A stretch of DNA of 18,852 bases from an uncultured Capnocytophaga sp. (GCF_938029845.1 NZ_CALHGG010000149.1:1-18852), one strand, 5' to 3'; counted from the first letter of the stretch, positions 1 through 6,774 are shown. The notes: generated by a model from the sequence alone, not told the origin. Program-made: numbers and translations.

Positions 1-49
1 AAAGAAAACAAAGGACAATGAAGAGTTCCTTATGAGTATGAATGAATAA
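1..49 (+). CDS. possible C-terminal tail of an upstream gene (partial)
   Basis: One forward frame (from base 2) is open to a TAA at 47-49 and encodes a charged tail ending in SMNE. The stop is followed within two bases by a strong terminator hairpin, as expected for the end of a gene. Only about 15 residues are visible, so no function can be given, and the frame choice rests on the position of the terminator. Confidence 0.3.
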   Translation, partial: KKTKDNEEFLMSMNE

Positions 50-50
50 A

Positions 51-79
51 AAAAAATCGGGATTTACTCCCGATTTTTT
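51..79. terminator. bidirectional intrinsic terminator
   Basis: Perfect 8-bp stem (55-62 with 68-75, AATCGGGA/TCCCGATT), 5-nt loop, flanked by an A-run on the left and a T-run on the right, so it can work on both strands. It separates the upstream forward gene from the reverse-strand PepSY-like gene that ends at 88. Confidence 0.85.
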
Positions 80-87
80 ATTTTTGA

Positions 88-531
88 TTAGTCATCTATA
101 CGTAGGAATTTTCCGTTTTGGCTAAATTCTAAGTCAGTTCCTCCAATGAGTTCTACTTCGTATCCATAGCGTTTTTTACTGATTTTCTTAATAGGATGAC
201 CACTGTAATTCTGGCTTACATATTGGGCAATCCCATTAGGAATAATCTTTGCAGGAATTTCTGTACCTCTTGATTTTACTTCTTTCCATTCGCCACTTGG
301 AAAGAATTCAATCTCAGTACCATTGTTGAATACTACGGTATAATCCTCTACAAGCAGCATTTCAGTATCTTTCCATACAGAGGCTATATCGGACTCTGAA
401 AAATGGGTTCTTACATAGGTTTGTGCCTTCTGTGGCAATTCACTGAATTTGATTTGTACATCTTTAGCAGCAGCAAAATTCACAGCAAAAAGTACAGTAA
501 TAACAGTTGCGATTTTTCTAAATGTGTTCAT
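88..531 (-). CDS. secreted PepSY-like (DUF2874-type) protein
   Basis: A 147-residue protein with an N-terminal signal peptide (about residues 1-22, basic start then a hydrophobic run ending in AAA), so it is probably periplasmic. The mature part holds two similar halves (about 25-85 and 90-147). Each begins with a helix containing a proline and a hydrophobic alanine/tyrosine pattern, followed by beta strands with the 'EIEFFPSGEWKEV' / 'DLEFSQNGKFLRI' ending. This two-repeat pattern fits the PepSY-like/DUF2874 family common in Bacteroidota, whose molecular role is not established. It has its own -7 box at 560-567 and ends at a terminator, so it is monocistronic. The family call rests on pattern recognition, not a search. 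Confidence 0.75.
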   Translation of the reverse strand: MNTFRKIATVITVLFAVNFAAAKDVQIKFSELPQKAQTYVRTHFSESDIASVWKDTEMLLVEDYTVVFNNGTEIEFFPSGEWKEVKSRGTEIPAKIIPNGIAQYVSQNYSGHPIKKISKKRYGYEVELIGGTDLEFSQNGKFLRIDD

Positions 532-559
532 AATCTAATTATTTTATTATTTTACGATG

Positions 560-567
560 CAAAGGTA
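560..567 (-). promoter_or_regulatory. -7 box for the PepSY-like gene
   Basis: Read on the minus strand the bases are TACCTTTG, an exact match to the Bacteroidota -7 consensus TAnnTTTG, about 29 bases before the start codon. No clear -33 element is visible. Confidence 0.6.
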
Positions 568-610
568 AAACATAATTTGGGAAAGAAATGGGAAAGGGGA
601 AATTTTTTCG

Positions 611-618
611 TATATTTG
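611..618 (+). promoter_or_regulatory. -7 box for the Mpl-like gene
   Basis: TATATTTG matches TAnnTTTG and lies 18 bases before the ATG at 637, giving a very short 5' leader. No convincing -33 TTTG is seen at the right distance. It is divergent from the promoter at 560-567. Confidence 0.6.
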
Positions 619-636
619 CACTCCTAAACAACAGCA

Positions 637-1437
637 ATGAAAATACACTTTATTACAGAGGGGGAACCTTTTCTGCAATCCCTTCTAGCAGCACTATCGC
701 CTGTGCATGAGGTTTCAGTAAGTACTTTACAGGAGGCACTCACTCCAAATATAGAAGCGGTAGTAGTGGCAGAGGGAATACCGACCACGCATCCACAATG
801 GCAAAAAGCACAGGAGCTTCAGTTACCTATCTATTCTTATGGAGCGTTTCTCTATGAATTGCATAAGATGAAAACTAGAGTAGTCATCTCCGGCACTCAA
901 GGGAGAAATACCATAGCGGCAATGGTGTTACATACTATGGACTATTTCTCAAGGAAGATAGATTATTTCTTAGAATCACCCATAGGGAATGTACCCAGTT
1001 GTAAGTATTCTTCTGAGGCGGAATTTGTACTTATTGAGGGTAATGATACCCCTACCCAGATAGAACAAGTGCCTATATTTCAGCTCTATCGCCCAACCCT
1101 CGCACTCATTAGCCGTATAGAGGAAGATAAGCAACAAGTCTATGCCGATTTTATAAATACCCTTACCAAAGGGGGAATATTGTTGTATAATGAGGAAGAT
1201 GCAGCCCTTAAAACTGTTGTAGAAAACACAGAAAACCAATTGCGCTTGATGCCCTATGAGACAGCACCACACCAGCAAAGTGGAGGTACTACTTACCTTA
1301 TTACCCCAGAAGGAGAAATGCCCCTAATGATTTCAGGCGAAGAAAATATGAATTACCTATCAGGAGCTAAATGGCTTTGCCAAAACCTCGGTATAGATGA
1401 ACAAGACTTCTATGAAGCAATAGAAACATTTAAGTGA
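637..1437 (+). CDS. degenerate, C-terminally truncated Mpl/Mur-ligase-like protein
   Basis: A 266-residue protein. The order of segments follows UDP-N-acetylmuramate:tripeptide ligase (Mpl) and MurC: an MKIHFI N-terminal strand, a Rossmann-like domain (about 1-80), then the central ATP-binding domain (about 80-266). True Mpl is about 450 residues, and this protein stops where the C-terminal ligase domain would begin. The signature residues have also changed. The P-loop G-T-x-G-K-T-T reads G-T-Q-G-R-N-T at 86-92, the GDE motif reads G-N-D near 135, the WDH motif is absent near 160 (R-I-E-E-D-K), and the HN motif reads E-N near 237. The frame is otherwise clean and keeps a promoter, so it is more likely a retained pseudoenzyme or paralogue than fresh decay. 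Ligase activity is very unlikely. A peptidoglycan-related binding role is inference only. Confidence 0.75.
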   Translation: MKIHFITEGEPFLQSLLAALSPVHEVSVSTLQEALTPNIEAVVVAEGIPTTHPQWQKAQELQLPIYSYGAFLYELHKMKTRVVISGTQGRNTIAAMVLHTMDYFSRKIDYFLESPIGNVPSCKYSSEAEFVLIEGNDTPTQIEQVPIFQLYRPTLALISRIEEDKQQVYADFINTLTKGGILLYNEEDAALKTVVENTENQLRLMPYETAPHQQSGGTTYLITPEGEMPLMISGEENMNYLSGAKWLCQNLGIDEQDFYEAIETFK

Positions 1438-1563
1438 AAAGTGAAAGAGGTAGTGGGGTAATAACTTTTGGTTTGTACTTATATAAATTCTTTATATAGT
1501 ATTTTTCTTTATATTTTTGTTTGTAAATAGAAAAAAGAACTAAAAAAATTAACACTTAAATGG

Positions 1564-1593
1564 TTGGTGTTTCTTGAAAAATATGTAAATTTG
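1564..1593 (+). promoter_or_regulatory. promoter (TTG-N19-TAAATTTG)
   Basis: The -33 TTG (1564-1566) is followed after 19 bases by TAAATTTG (1586-1593), the spacing typical of the Bacteroidota housekeeping sigma factor. It lies upstream of the small RNA candidate and could give a longer transcript of the same unit. Confidence 0.5.
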
Positions 1594-1640
1594 CACCTAA
1601 ATAGAGGTTAAATAATCAAGTAACTTTATAGTTAAAAAAG

Positions 1641-1671
1641 TTGTATAATCCAGTAAAAATTCGTAACTTTG
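1641..1671 (+). promoter_or_regulatory. promoter of the small RNA candidate
   Basis: TTG (1641-1643), a 20-base spacer, then TAACTTTG (1664-1671), an exact -7 match. The predicted start of transcription, about 5 bases downstream, coincides with the first base of a long-range stem (1676). Confidence 0.6.
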
Positions 1672-1675
1672 TAAT

Positions 1676-1794
1676 GCAAAACAGCACAGCACAGCACCTT
1701 ATGATACTAATAAGGTAGGCCGCGTTTGTCTGTTTGCTATTTCTTAAAAGCAAGTCTGCTTATGGAATTTCCATAGGCAGACTTGCTTTTTTTT
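1676..1794 (+). ncRNA. candidate structured small RNA, about 117 nt, unknown family
   Basis: The unit has a promoter immediately upstream and a very strong terminator at its end. A closing stem can form between 1676-1684 and 1730-1737 (8 pairs with one bulged A). It encloses a perfect 7-bp hairpin (ACCTTAT 1696-1702 with ATAAGGT 1710-1716, loop GATACTA), and the terminator stem of about 20 pairs follows. A short CAGCA tandem (about 1682-1697) sits in the 5' part. No reading frame fits. I see no signature of SRP RNA, tmRNA, RNase P or a common riboswitch. It could instead be the leader/attenuator of the lipoprotein gene, which starts 84 bases downstream and shows no promoter of its own. Confidence 0.55.
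1746..1794 (+). terminator. very strong intrinsic terminator
   Basis: AAAAGCAAGTCTGC (1746-1759) pairs perfectly with 1777-1790. The stem is extended inward by a G-U pair and TATGG/CCATA (1761-1765 with 1771-1775), and an 8-T run follows (1787-1794). It ends the small RNA unit. Confidence 0.85.
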
Positions 1795-1878
1795 GTAGTT
1801 ATTGGATAAATAGTTAAATCATAGGCGGCATCCGAAAAGCTCTTAACAGAGTAGGAAAAAATTAAAATTATTACAATC

Positions 1879-2943
1879 GTGAAAAAAAATTACACATTTA
1901 TCGCGGCTGTTTGCTTTGCTACAGCCTTCGTAGTGGGTTGCTCCAAAAACAATGATGAACCGCAACCACAACACCAAAATCAGACAGGTCAACAAGACCA
2001 GAATCAAACAGGTCAGCAAGACCAAAACAAAAATCAAGAGAAACAGGCAGTAGCTAAGATCACTACCACGGGGGTAGAACATACGGGGGCAGAGGTGCTT
2101 TTCTCTGAAACTGAAGATGGAACTTCTGTGAAAGGACATGCAGCTATAGAGAATAGAAAAGTTGTTATAGATGTAAAAAACTACATAGGGAAAAAGCTCT
2201 ATTTTATAGTGAAAGTAGGAAATAAAATCGTTTCAGATGTAGTGGAACATACTATTACAGAGGGAGATAATGCTATCACAATTACACTAAAGGCTATTCC
2301 AGTAACAGCAGCTAAGATTACAGTTACGAAGAATGGTAGCCCACTACAAGGAGAAGAAGTATATCTGCTCGATGCTATTACAGCGGCAGGTTTCCAAGCA
2401 TCAGTTGCTGTAGGTTATGACAAGCAAGGAGCAAAAGCAGTATTAGGTAGCGCAACTAAAGCGACCACCGATGCACAAGGAGTAGCTAATTTTACCCCAG
2501 CTCCGGGCACCTATAAGGCAGTGGTATTAGGAGAGAGAAGTTACCAAGAGGTGGGTGTAACTGTAGCCGAAGGACAGACCAAGGAAGCTACTATTAACTT
2601 GGAGAGTCTTTTTGCTAAAATTACTTTGACTAAAGATGGACAACCCTTGGCGAATACTAAAGTATATTTCCGTCAAGTAGGAAGTATATATGCAGAAAAA
2701 TCTGATGCTCAGGTAAAGGCTAGCTATGAAACCATGCGTTATAGTATTCTATCTCGTATCATAAGAGGAGAATTGAGTGCAAAAACTATCAATGAGGTAA
2801 CAACCAATGCACAAGGTATCGTTACTTGTGAGGACTTGGAGAAAGACAAGCGTTATATATTCTTAACTGATGGAGGTACAGAGTCTTATAAGGCTTCTGT
2901 ATTTACAGTTGATACTTCTAAGCAGGTTACATTTGCTTTTTAA
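1879..2943 (+). CDS. surface or periplasmic lipoprotein with Q/N/D-rich linker and two Ig-like repeats
   Basis: A 354-residue protein that starts with GTG. This start is supported because it places a basic N-terminus, a hydrophobic segment and a lipobox V-V-G-C (Cys21) exactly as a type II signal peptide requires. The next residues, SKNNDE, carry the charged patch seen in Bacteroidota lipoproteins exported to the surface, but do not match the consensus perfectly. Residues about 27-55 form a low-complexity linker with a repeated QNQTGQQD unit. The rest contains related beta-rich blocks beginning AKITVTKNGSPLQG (about 147) and AKITLTKDGQPLAN (about 247), resembling carboxypeptidase-regulatory-like or Big-type folds. 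Function is unknown; an adhesin-like or glycan-binding role would be a guess. It is single-gene, ending at a terminator, and convergent with fbaA. Confidence 0.8.
   Translation: MKKNYTFIAAVCFATAFVVGCSKNNDEPQPQHQNQTGQQDQNQTGQQDQNKNQEKQAVAKITTTGVEHTGAEVLFSETEDGTSVKGHAAIENRKVVIDVKNYIGKKLYFIVKVGNKIVSDVVEHTITEGDNAITITLKAIPVTAAKITVTKNGSPLQGEEVYLLDAITAAGFQASVAVGYDKQGAKAVLGSATKATTDAQGVANFTPAPGTYKAVVLGERSYQEVGVTVAEGQTKEATINLESLFAKITLTKDGQPLANTKVYFRQVGSIYAEKSDAQVKASYETMRYSILSRIIRGELSAKTINEVTTNAQGIVTCEDLEKDKRYIFLTDGGTESYKASVFTVDTSKQVTFAF
1966..2031 (+). repeat. in-frame tandem repeat in the lipoprotein linker
   Basis: Two near-identical 24-nt units encode the octapeptide QNQTGQQD in tandem, followed by a partial third copy (QNKNQ). 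Such a repeat right after the lipid anchor is a plausible place for length variation of the spacer. Confidence 0.6.
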
Positions 2944-2967
2944 TCAAGAAAATTAGAACTCAAAAAC

Positions 2968-3004
2968 GAAAAAGAGGCTGTCCGAAAAGGGTAGCCTCTT
3001 TTTC
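2968..3004. terminator. bidirectional terminator between convergent genes
   Basis: A perfect 12-bp stem (GAAAAAGAGGCT 2968-2979 with 2993-3004) and a 13-nt loop. Its A-run and T-run lie inside the stem, so it can stop both the lipoprotein and the aldolase transcripts. Confidence 0.85.
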
Positions 3005-3018
3005 TTATGCATGTAATA

Positions 3019-4086
3019 TTATAAAGTATTTACATTGTTTAGGTCTTCGAAGGCTTTCTTTACACGAGCGATGAAAGTCTTTTCACCTTCTCTAAGCCAT
3101 ACACGAGGGTCATAGTACTTTTTGTTAGGTACATCGGCTCCTTCGGGGTTTCCTATTTGGCTTTGTAGGTAAGCGGCTTTGTTCTTCATATAGTCACGAA
3201 CCCCTTCAGTGAAGGCATATTGTAGATCGGTGTCTATATTCATCTTCACCACTCCGTAGCTGATAGCCTCGCGGATTTCCTCAAGGGTAGAGCCTGAACC
3301 TCCATGGAATACAAAGTCAATGGTATTGTGTGCTACATTGTATTTTTTAGAGATATACTCTTGTGAGTTTCTTAGGATCTTAGGAGTAAGTTTTACATTC
3401 CCAGGCTTATATACTCCATGTACATTCCCAAAAGCGGCTGCAATGGTAAATTGTGGGCTTACCTTTAGGAGTTCTTCGTAAGCATAAGCCACATCCTCAG
3501 GCTGAGTGTATAGGCGAGATTCGTCCGCATCGGAGTTATCTACTCCATCTTCTTCACCTCCTGTGATACCGAGTTCGATCTCAAGGGTCATACCCATTTT
3601 GCTCATACGCTCTAGGTATTTCTTACAGATTTCAATATTCTCTTTGAGCGGTTCCTCCGATAGGTCAATCATGTGAGAGCTGAAAAGAGGCTTCCCTGTA
3701 GCCTTGAAATTTCTTTCAGAGGCATCCAATAGACCATCAATCCAAGGAAGTAACTTTTTGGCACAGTGGTCAGTATGTAGGATAACAGTAGCTCCGTAGG
3801 CTTCCGCCAATTGGTGTACTTGTTGAGCTCCTACAATACCCCCTAAGATAGCGGCTTTTTGTCCTTCATTAGAAAGTCCTTTTCCTGCCATAAATTGAGC
3901 TCCTCCGTTGGAGAATTGGATAATTACAGGCGCTTTCATAGCTACTGCAGCCTCCAATACGCCGTTGATACTATTGGAACTGATGACATTAGTGGCAGGA
4001 AGAGCAAAACCTTTCTGCTTTGCATACTGGAAAATTTCTTGTACTTCTTTTCCTACTGCGACTCCAGGTTTAATGTTGTGATTCAT
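3019..4086 (-). CDS. fbaA: fructose-bisphosphate aldolase, class II
   Basis: A 355-residue cytosolic enzyme that interconverts fructose-1,6-bisphosphate with DHAP and glyceraldehyde-3-phosphate in glycolysis and gluconeogenesis. It resembles the E. coli FbaA type (class IIA) along its whole length. Visible signatures are N-terminal KPGVAVGKEVQEIF, the HTDHC motif (Asp106, His107: catalytic Asp and first zinc ligand), an E-I-E-L-G-I-T-G-G-E-E-D-G stretch with the glutamate ligand, and the histidines of GNVHGVYKPGN and VFHGGSGST. The N-I-D-T-D-L-Q substrate loop follows. The open frame extends 15 codons further upstream, but the start used here matches the family N-terminus and lies about 22 bases after the -7 box. 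The longer start would sit upstream of the promoter. It is monocistronic. Confidence 0.96.
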   Translation of the reverse strand: MNHNIKPGVAVGKEVQEIFQYAKQKGFALPATNVISSNSINGVLEAAVAMKAPVIIQFSNGGAQFMAGKGLSNEGQKAAILGGIVGAQQVHQLAEAYGATVILHTDHCAKKLLPWIDGLLDASERNFKATGKPLFSSHMIDLSEEPLKENIEICKKYLERMSKMGMTLEIELGITGGEEDGVDNSDADESRLYTQPEDVAYAYEELLKVSPQFTIAAAFGNVHGVYKPGNVKLTPKILRNSQEYISKKYNVAHNTIDFVFHGGSGSTLEEIREAISYGVVKMNIDTDLQYAFTEGVRDYMKNKAAYLQSQIGNPEGADVPNKKYYDPRVWLREGEKTFIARVKKAFEDLNNVNTL

Positions 4087-4108
4087 GGTATTATCTTTAA
4101 ATTTGCCA

Positions 4109-4116
4109 CAAATATA
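4109..4116 (-). promoter_or_regulatory. -7 box of fbaA
   Basis: The minus strand reads TATATTTG, an exact TAnnTTTG match, 22 bases before the ATG at 4086. It decides the start of fbaA against the longer open frame. Confidence 0.7.
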
Positions 4117-4154
4117 ATGTTTTTTCTCCAAACAATAAAATCTATTTGAGAAAA

Positions 4155-6497
4155 TTATTTTAAAAATAATTCACTTATCTTTCCTTGTCCTGCCCACTGC
4201 ATATCATAAACTTCATCGGCAAGGGCGGGATCTGTCTCTATCTGTAGACCTTGTGCTTCTGCCTTGAGAGAAAGTAGGTTACCAATGGTAAGCTTGCTAT
4301 TGAGTTTCTCTAAGAGCGTTTTCACGCCACTTATAGAAAGTGCTTGCACTACTTGTCCTTGGAAAGGGAGTTCCATCCAGATAATCTCTTTAGCCTCTAC
4401 GTCCAACACCCCAAAGAGGAGTCCCTTTTGTAGTGGCTGGGTGATACGTACCTGATGAATCACTGCAGAAGGGTCATAAGCTACTCCTGTGCGTTCGGAT
4501 ACTTTCATCTTACGCTTGCTATCCATCCAACCTACGACTAAGTTAGGCGACAAAGCGCCATTGGAATACGCATTGCAGGTAAAAAGTACATATTTAGCCT
4601 TGTGCTGACGTAGGGTATTGACGTCAATATTGATATACTCTGCCGTACCTACTTTATCAGGAATACTGCGGATATCCCCACTGTGCTGGCAACCTAAGGT
4701 GGTAAGACGCCCAAAATAGCAAATATCTGACCTATCCTTATAGATAATACGGCAGGACAAGTCCATATCCAAGTCTTGAGCAGGCAGGTCTTTTCCCCAT
4801 TGCATAAAAAGGCGTATTTCGTTACCTTCCAATGGGAAGCGGGTACCCATAAGGGTAGCATTAAAGTCATGTACATTATTACTTCTATCCCCTATAGGTA
4901 AAGGAATATGATAGAGTTGTGGGTCTATATAGATAAAATGGTGCTCGTTTTCTTCCTTAGCAAACATACATCGGATGCTCCATAAGCAAAGGTCTTCTAT
5001 CTTAGCTTTCATCTCAGCCAATTGCTCCTCATTATAGCTTCCGACAACCAAAGGGTGTTTAGGGATTTCTACTCGAGTTCCTAAGATCGTCTGTACGCTG
5101 CGCTTTCCCTCTTTGCTAAAGTACAAATCGGCATACATATTCAGGGTAAAGAGTAAGCGAGTAGGCACTTGGTCTATGATTTCCTTGAAGGCATCGAGTG
5201 TCTCGTCAGCTTCCAACCAAAGCATACAAGCAAATAGGGAGCGGGCAAAGACCCCAGGGCGCTGTTTAAGCAAGGAAAAAGCCTTTTCACTATCCATATT
5301 TAGGTAAGCGGTATTAAGCTCGGCTTGCCATACACTATAACGCTCATTATAGAATACATCCAAAAGAGTAGCGAGCTTTTCAAAGCCCTTCTTCTTGCTA
5401 TATTCTGCTAAGCGTAAGGCACGAATAAAGCGCACCCACATCTCACGCCTAGGGTGCATGATCTCACAAGCCTTTTCTGCTGAAAGCGGTAAGGCATTGA
5501 GCCAACGTGCCACTCTTGCACATTCTTGGCGAGAGTACTTGAGCTTAAGTTCTTTTTGTGCTCTTTCTTTGGCAGAGAGATGCTTGTCTAAAGATTTGGT
5601 AATATGGCTGTGATTCTTAGACTCTTTCTTGATGATAGTCTTAGGTTCTACGATTTGTAAAAAACTGGTTTTCTTATACCATAAATAGCGCAATATATCG
5701 GTAGGAGAGCTAAAACAAGCTCCTGCCTCGGCCTCCTTACCCTGAGCAATATAGTTATCTACTACCAAGACAAGTGTCTCCTTCATACCAATATGAGTCT
5801 CAGAAGCTACTGAAAAGTAAGGGAGTAGCAACTTAAAGGAATCGGCCTGAGTGGCATCCAAGGCAGTTTTGGAGCTTAATAGGTTTTGGAAAAAAGTATT
5901 GGCTTCTGCTTCACGCCATAGGTCAAGGATTTTGAGTTTGCTGCCTTGCTCGGTATGTTCTATCTTACCAGTCTCAAAAGGGGTTCCACAGAAAGGGCAA
6001 CCATTATAACGCCACAAAGGAAAGGTACCATAAGGGATATAATGCCCACAGGCTAAAAAACGCTCATGCTTGTGAGTGAAATATTCTCTATTGTAGTCCT
6101 TAATATCATTTGCTTCGTAGTAATCATCATAATCATACCAATAGCTGACATAGTTGTCAGACTTTATCAAATCAGGATATTGATTATAGAAAGCGGTGAT
6201 AAGGTGGTCGATGAAACTTTCCCCTGTAGGGACTTCCCAATTTTTGATAAGGGGTGCCCAGTTGAGTTTTACATGAAGTACCTCTTTTATCACCTTGACA
6301 ACAGACTGACGATACTCATTGGTAGTACCATTGATAGCATGCAAAAGGTCTTCAGTAACGCCAAAACCATGCTTTCGCAAGGCAGCTACCAATTCTAAGG
6401 TACCTGGCTGTATGGCTCTTTGTGAGACCATAGTATCAGGAATATAAAGGGCGTTTTGCCTAAGGGCAACTTTTTGTATGTTGATTGTTTTTCCCAT
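4155..6497 (-). CDS. MXAN_6230/SCO0854-type protein with RING-like zinc motif and TerD-like domain
   Basis: A 780-residue protein. Near residues 147-175 it has a zinc-binding pattern C-G-H (Cys150, His152) then G-C-P-F-C-G-T-P-F (Cys167, Cys170). This resembles the RING-like domain of the family named after MXAN_6230 and SCO0854. A lysine/arginine-rich helical region follows (about 300-330), then helical repeats (about 330-500). A C-terminal part (about 550-690) carries D-L-D-M-D-L-S and HSGDIR segments like TerD-family calcium-binding domains. TerD partners act in chemical-stress and phage-related membrane or nucleotide processes in other bacteria, but the role of this family is unproven. 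The frame is open 11 codons further upstream with a GTG start; MGKTINIQ is preferred as the first ATG. No exact promoter is seen. A large hairpin ending in a T-run lies just before the start. Confidence 0.7.
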   Translation of the reverse strand: MGKTINIQKVALRQNALYIPDTMVSQRAIQPGTLELVAALRKHGFGVTEDLLHAINGTTNEYRQSVVKVIKEVLHVKLNWAPLIKNWEVPTGESFIDHLITAFYNQYPDLIKSDNYVSYWYDYDDYYEANDIKDYNREYFTHKHERFLACGHYIPYGTFPLWRYNGCPFCGTPFETGKIEHTEQGSKLKILDLWREAEANTFFQNLLSSKTALDATQADSFKLLLPYFSVASETHIGMKETLVLVVDNYIAQGKEAEAGACFSSPTDILRYLWYKKTSFLQIVEPKTIIKKESKNHSHITKSLDKHLSAKERAQKELKLKYSRQECARVARWLNALPLSAEKACEIMHPRREMWVRFIRALRLAEYSKKKGFEKLATLLDVFYNERYSVWQAELNTAYLNMDSEKAFSLLKQRPGVFARSLFACMLWLEADETLDAFKEIIDQVPTRLLFTLNMYADLYFSKEGKRSVQTILGTRVEIPKHPLVVGSYNEEQLAEMKAKIEDLCLWSIRCMFAKEENEHHFIYIDPQLYHIPLPIGDRSNNVHDFNATLMGTRFPLEGNEIRLFMQWGKDLPAQDLDMDLSCRIIYKDRSDICYFGRLTTLGCQHSGDIRSIPDKVGTAEYINIDVNTLRQHKAKYVLFTCNAYSNGALSPNLVVGWMDSKRKMKVSERTGVAYDPSAVIHQVRITQPLQKGLLFGVLDVEAKEIIWMELPFQGQVVQALSISGVKTLLEKLNSKLTIGNLLSLKAEAQGLQIETDPALADEVYDMQWAGQGKISELFLK

Positions 6498-6510
6498 AGT
6501 GTGATACAAT

Positions 6511-6580
6511 AAAAAAAGAAAGGTAATCACAGAAGTAAATCTTAACCTAAAAGAGAGAAGTAACTTCTGTTTGACCTTTC
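6511..6580 (-). terminator. large inverted repeat, probable terminator of the tRNA transcript
   Basis: Arms 6518-6536 and 6563-6580 share GAAAGGT and ACAGAAGT (as ACTTCTGT and ACCTTTC on the other side), with unmatched bases between the two blocks. The loop is 26 nt. On the minus strand the hairpin is followed by seven T (6511-6517), so it fits an intrinsic terminator about 15-80 bases downstream of the tRNA. Because its end lies only about 14 bases before the RING/TerD gene start, it could also attenuate that gene. Confidence 0.6.
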
Positions 6581-6594
6581 TTAGTTGTTTTTTG

Positions 6595-6714
6595 TAGGAC
6601 AGGTGGGACTCGAACCCACAACACGGGAGTTAGAAGCTCAGAAGTAAATGGTAATTGACCTCACATGGAAATAATCTTACCATTACCTGCTCTACCCAAT
6701 TGAGCTACTGTCCT
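6595..6714 (-). tRNA. tRNA-Arg (anticodon UCU) interrupted by a 46-nt insert
   Basis: Read on the minus strand: acceptor AGGACAG/CTGTCCT (7 pairs), D-arm GCTC/GAGC with loop AATTGGGTA, anticodon loop CTTCTAA (UCU at 6634-6632, U33 present, A37 A38), variable loop GTGTT, T-arm GTGGG-TTCGAGT-CCCAC, discriminator A (6595). CCA is not encoded. The anticodon stem works only if 46 bases (6640-6685) are removed: GG (27-28) then joins GAG (29-31) to form GGGAG, pairing perfectly with CTCCC. The result is a standard 74-nt tRNA with every stem fully Watson-Crick paired. So this is either an intron-containing functional tRNA or a recently interrupted one. AGA codons are common in the neighbouring genes, so a working UCU tRNA is needed somewhere. 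The usual arginine identity base A20 is not evident (G in that place). Confidence 0.85.
6640..6685 (-). other. 46-nt intron-like insert in the anticodon stem of tRNA-Arg
   Basis: The insert lies between tRNA positions 28 and 29, and its boundaries are unique for restoring the stem. It is self-complementary: TAATGGTAA at its 5' end can pair with TTACCATTTA near its 3' end with one bulge, and the stem can be extended by G28 into about 10 pairs. The loop is about 22 nt and CTTCT is left unpaired next to the 3' junction. It is far too short for a group I or group II intron, and an archaeal-type bulge-helix-bulge is not obvious. Confidence 0.75.
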
Positions 6715-6766
6715 AATATGTTATAAATACAATTTGTTATAGAGGTTCTTTTTCTCTTTCTGGGTG

Positions 6767-6774
6767 CAAAATTA
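6767..6774 (-). promoter_or_regulatory. -7 box of the tRNA-Arg gene
   Basis: The minus strand reads TAATTTTG, an exact TAnnTTTG match, about 52 bases before the mature tRNA 5' end. It implies the interrupted gene is transcribed from its own promoter, in addition to possible read-through from the operon that ends at 6869. Confidence 0.55.

Larger units (their letters stand above)
1438..1878 (+). other. 441-bp intergenic region: heptad remnant, two promoters, small RNA unit
   Basis: It starts with a short AGTGAAA-type heptad repeat (1433-1447) directly at the end of the Mpl-like gene, then an AT-rich stretch, then two good Bacteroidota promoters (1564-1593 and 1641-1671). After these comes a structured RNA ending in a very strong terminator (1746-1794), followed by 84 bases without an exact promoter match before the lipoprotein start. 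No protein-coding frame of interest is seen. Confidence 0.6.

Noticed and set aside
6640..6685. Reading the insert as a long variable arm of a class II tRNA (Leu/Ser)
   Set aside because: The extra bases lie 5' of the anticodon loop, not between the anticodon stem and the T-arm, and no alternative anticodon stem-loop forms in the 5' half.
6640..6685. Group I intron in tRNA-Arg
   Set aside because: Much too short for a catalytic core, the 5' exon does not end in U, the intron does not end in G, and the position is not a known group I site.
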